Part shown: in pieces, positions 62,004 through 64,000 of the stretch
Numbering within the stretch: position 1 is the first letter of the stretch
Layout: each line of letters opens with the position of its first letter
The notes under the pieces: generated by a model
Database searches by the model: none
Seen by the model: the letters and a program-made list of their open reading frames with translations, nothing else
What the model was told of the DNA's origin: nothing
Translations under genes and position numbers: made by a program
Origin: Candidatus Epulonipiscium fishelsonii
GTDB taxonomy: Bacteria > Bacillota > Clostridia > Lachnospirales > Cellulosilyticaceae
Direction of reading: 5' to 3'
Assembly (NCBI GenBank): GCA_001983455.1
Contig: LJDB01000043.1
Span: 62,001 to 126,000 of the forward strand
Length of the DNA: 64,000 bases

Positions 62004-63758
62004 TTATGCTTCTAAGCTAGTAACTAGTTTTTCATTTGGAGTTACAACTAAAGTTTTAAAATGTGTGTAAATAACCATACCAGGTTTGGCGTTAGGTATT
62101 TTCTTAATGTGTTTTTTTAAAGTATAGTCAATAGAAACGTTACTAGAGTTTTTGCTGCTACTAAAATATGCTGCCAAAGATGCACACTCTAGTAAGTCTT
62201 GATTAGTAAGTTCATATTGGCTAGGTATTCTGACTATAACATGTGAGCCTGGAGCATCTTTAATGTGAAACCACATGTCAGTGGGTTTAGCATATTTCAT
62301 TGTTAAACTATCATTTTGAAAATTATTTTTTCCTATATAAATTTCCAAATTTGACGAAGTTTTATATTTCATATACGGATTACTATTTCTAGGCAACTTC
62401 TTAGGATGTTTAGCTTTCTTTTTTAAATATCCCATTTGTATTAATTCTTGTCTAAGCTCAAGAATATCTGTTTCTGTTTCAAGCATGTCCAGTGAGATTA
62501 GAACAGAGTTTAAATAATCTAAGTCTTCAGCTATTACTTTTAATTGTTCAGTAGCTGCAACAAATGTACGTTTTGCCTTATTATATATTTTAAAATAAGC
62601 TTGTGCATTTTCTATAGCTGTTTTTTTAGGATTAAGAGGTATTGTTATATCTTCATAAGGTTCAACATAATAATTTTGTGTTGTAAAGCTATCGGCATTT
62701 TTGGCAATACTATACGAATAAGAAGTTAGAAGTTCCCCATAAATTTTATATAGTTCATTTGTTTCAGTGTCTTCAATAGCTTTTTGCTGTAGGGCTTGCT
62801 TTCTTTTTGCTCTATCAATAAAATTTTGGACTAACTTTCTTATATCGGATGTTTTTTGTGCCACGGTAAATCTTTGATTTCTTTTATAAATATATAGTTC
62901 TACAAGTTCACTTATGGAAATATATGACTGTTGATTTAAATTTTGGTATAATTCCAAAGGAAAACTATAAAACTCAATCGGTAATTCTTCATCATCTGTA
63001 TACAAAACAGGATTATAGGTTGCGTTTTTAACATCACTTATTATATCATTAAATACATTAAATAGTTGTTCAATTTCCGCTAAAGTAGCATTGGATCCTA
63101 TTTTGTCTTCTTTAAAATTTGCTCTAAGACACATTTCTTGGGCTATAATTGGACTTATACCAGTATAAGAAGTATAAATGCATTTGAAAAAAGGTAAATC
63201 TTTTGTCTTAATTTGCACTATGAATTCTTCTTTAGAAGTAGAAAGTGGATTTAACTTATTTTGATTACTAGGATAAGCATATTTATAATTTGGTAATATT
63301 GGACGAAGACTGCTTTTATCATATGATATGTGTTTAATACTATCTATTATCGTATTATACTCATTAATAAAAATAAGGTTGCTATGTCTTCCCATGATTT
63401 CAAGAATAAGCTTTTTATTTTCTCGGTCTCCAAGTTCATTTACTGCTTCAATGTCAATTTCTACAATACGCTCAAAATCAGGTTGAAAAATATTAATAAT
63501 TTTTCCTCCAATAAGGTGCTTCCTCAAAAGCATACAAAACATTGGCGGACTTTCAGATGTATTTTCAGCTAAAGTTGACAAATTAAGTCTTGGGTAATAA
63601 CTATGAGCATTAAGCACAAGTTTATGTTTTGTTCTGTTATTTCTTATAATCATAAGCAATTCTTCTTTTTCAGTTTGATAAATTTTGTCAATTCTTCCAC
63701 CTAAAAGTGTTTGCTTTAGTTCATTTATAATATTAGATAAGACTATTCCGTCAAGCAT
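62004..63758 (-). CDS. rqcH: Ribosome quality control protein RqcH (NFACT)
   Basis: An Rqc2/NEMF homologue that adds C-terminal alanine tails to nascent chains on stalled 50S subunits; once called fibronectin-binding protein. The 584-residue product has the NFACT-N domain (MLDGIVLSNIINELKQTLLGGRIDKIYQ), a helical and coiled-coil middle (about 300-440) and the NFACT-R domain (AKPTDMWFHIKDAPGSHVIV, about residues 489-508). ATG 63758 follows GGGAGG. It is a single gene convergent with ftsY and divergent from gmk. Confidence 0.95.
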   Translation of the reverse strand: MLDGIVLSNIINELKQTLLGGRIDKIYQTEKEELLMIIRNNRTKHKLVLNAHSYYPRLNLSTLAENTSESPPMFCMLLRKHLIGGKIINIFQPDFERIVEIDIEAVNELGDRENKKLILEIMGRHSNLIFINEYNTIIDSIKHISYDKSSLRPILPNYKYAYPSNQNKLNPLSTSKEEFIVQIKTKDLPFFKCIYTSYTGISPIIAQEMCLRANFKEDKIGSNATLAEIEQLFNVFNDIISDVKNATYNPVLYTDDEELPIEFYSFPLELYQNLNQQSYISISELVELYIYKRNQRFTVAQKTSDIRKLVQNFIDRAKRKQALQQKAIEDTETNELYKIYGELLTSYSYSIAKNADSFTTQNYYVEPYEDITIPLNPKKTAIENAQAYFKIYNKAKRTFVAATEQLKVIAEDLDYLNSVLISLDMLETETDILELRQELIQMGYLKKKAKHPKKLPRNSNPYMKYKTSSNLEIYIGKNNFQNDSLTMKYAKPTDMWFHIKDAPGSHVIVRIPSQYELTNQDLLECASLAAYFSSSKNSSNVSIDYTLKKHIKKIPNAKPGMVIYTHFKTLVVTPNEKLVTSLEA

Positions 63759-63833
63759 AAAAAACCTCCCTTAGTTATGATAGTGTAAAATCTATTATAA
63801 AGTAGCGATATCAAAAAGTATATCACAATTTTT

Positions 63834-63862
63834 TTGTAAATAAAAGAAAGGTATGTTATAAT
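63834..63862 (+). promoter_or_regulatory. Promoter for gmk
   Basis: TTGTAA (63834-63839), a 17-base spacer and TATAAT (63857-63862). Confidence 0.75.
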
Positions 63863-63892
63863 AAAAATCATATTTTTAGAAGGAGGCTTAAT

Positions 63893-64000
63893 ATGGAGGG
63901 ACTAAAACTTGTTTTGTCTGGTCCGTCTGGTTCAGGAAAAGGAACAATTGTTCAAGAATTATTAAAAGATGATAACTTTAAACTTTCCATATCTGCTACA
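63893..64000 (+). CDS. gmk: Guanylate kinase, 5' part
   Basis: Phosphorylates GMP to GDP. Only the first 36 residues are inside the window: MEGLKLVLSGPSGSGKGTIV carries the P-loop, and the sequence runs to LSISAT, where GMP-binding begins. AAGGAGG precedes ATG 63893. The gene continues past the end of the window. Confidence 0.95.
   Translation, partial: MEGLKLVLSGPSGSGKGTIVQELLKDDNFKLSISAT

Overview
The window is AT-rich DNA (about one third G+C by eye) from an anaerobic, spore-forming member of the Clostridia. The evidence is the spoIIAA-spoIIAB-sigF operon, sigH, a PdaA-type spore cortex deacetylase, pta-ackA acetate fermentation, MEP-pathway isoprenoid genes, strong AGGAGG ribosome-binding sites, frequent GTG/TTG starts and gene order typical of Clostridia (ispF-cysS-mrnC-rlmB-sigH; rsmB-rlmN-stp-pknB-rsgA). 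A Lachnospirales-like organism is likely; the genus cannot be fixed from this sequence alone.

Layout. 1-1.5 kb: an Rpn-type nuclease-like gene with a coiled-coil tail. 1.5-9.9 kb: the translation/envelope/isoprenoid run rpsB-tsf-pyrH-frr-uppS-cdsA-dxr-rseP-ispG. 9.9-12.3 kb: a rhodanese and a metallophosphoesterase, then 1.5 kb of repeat-filled non-coding DNA. 12.3-17.7 kb: an ATP-grasp ligase, the sigF operon, an FtsH paralogue and a divergent cysteine synthase. 17.7-24.7 kb: a folate ECF S component, a P1 peptidase, a CPBP protease, guaB-guaA and an iron alcohol dehydrogenase. 24.7-29.7 kb (minus): nickel-pincer cofactor genes larE, larB and larC (larC split by a probable -1 frameshift), with a DUF4261-like gene and an oxidoreductase; larA is absent. 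30-33 kb: pdaA, a CcdA-TlpA fusion and two small membrane proteins. 33-39 kb: rsmB-rlmN-stp-pknB-rsgA. 39-44 kb (minus): sigH, rlmB, mrnC, cysS, ispF and a NimA-like gene. 44-49 kb: tRNA-Asp, a nitroreductase, a tandem pair of rpn genes, tRNA-Trp/tRNA-Asn and a 33-bp tandem array. 49-54 kb: a type III restriction-modification system. 54-64 kb: pta-ackA, rpmF-plsX-acpP-rnc-ftsY, rqcH and the start of gmk.

The most unusual feature is the repeat biology. (1) A dispersed family of intergenic palindromes has a conserved TTCRTGATAA flank but arms that differ in sequence while remaining self-complementary. (2) A roughly 270-bp element occurs twice in opposite orientation (about 11.1-11.37 kb and 48.66-48.91 kb), each copy beside a different tandem array (37-bp and 33-bp). 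(3) Many genes carry in-frame expansions: rpn tails, the LarC histidine tract, the RlmB N-terminus and a very long FtsY N-terminal domain. These, the larC A10 slip site and the FolT start without a canonical codon are the best places to look further.
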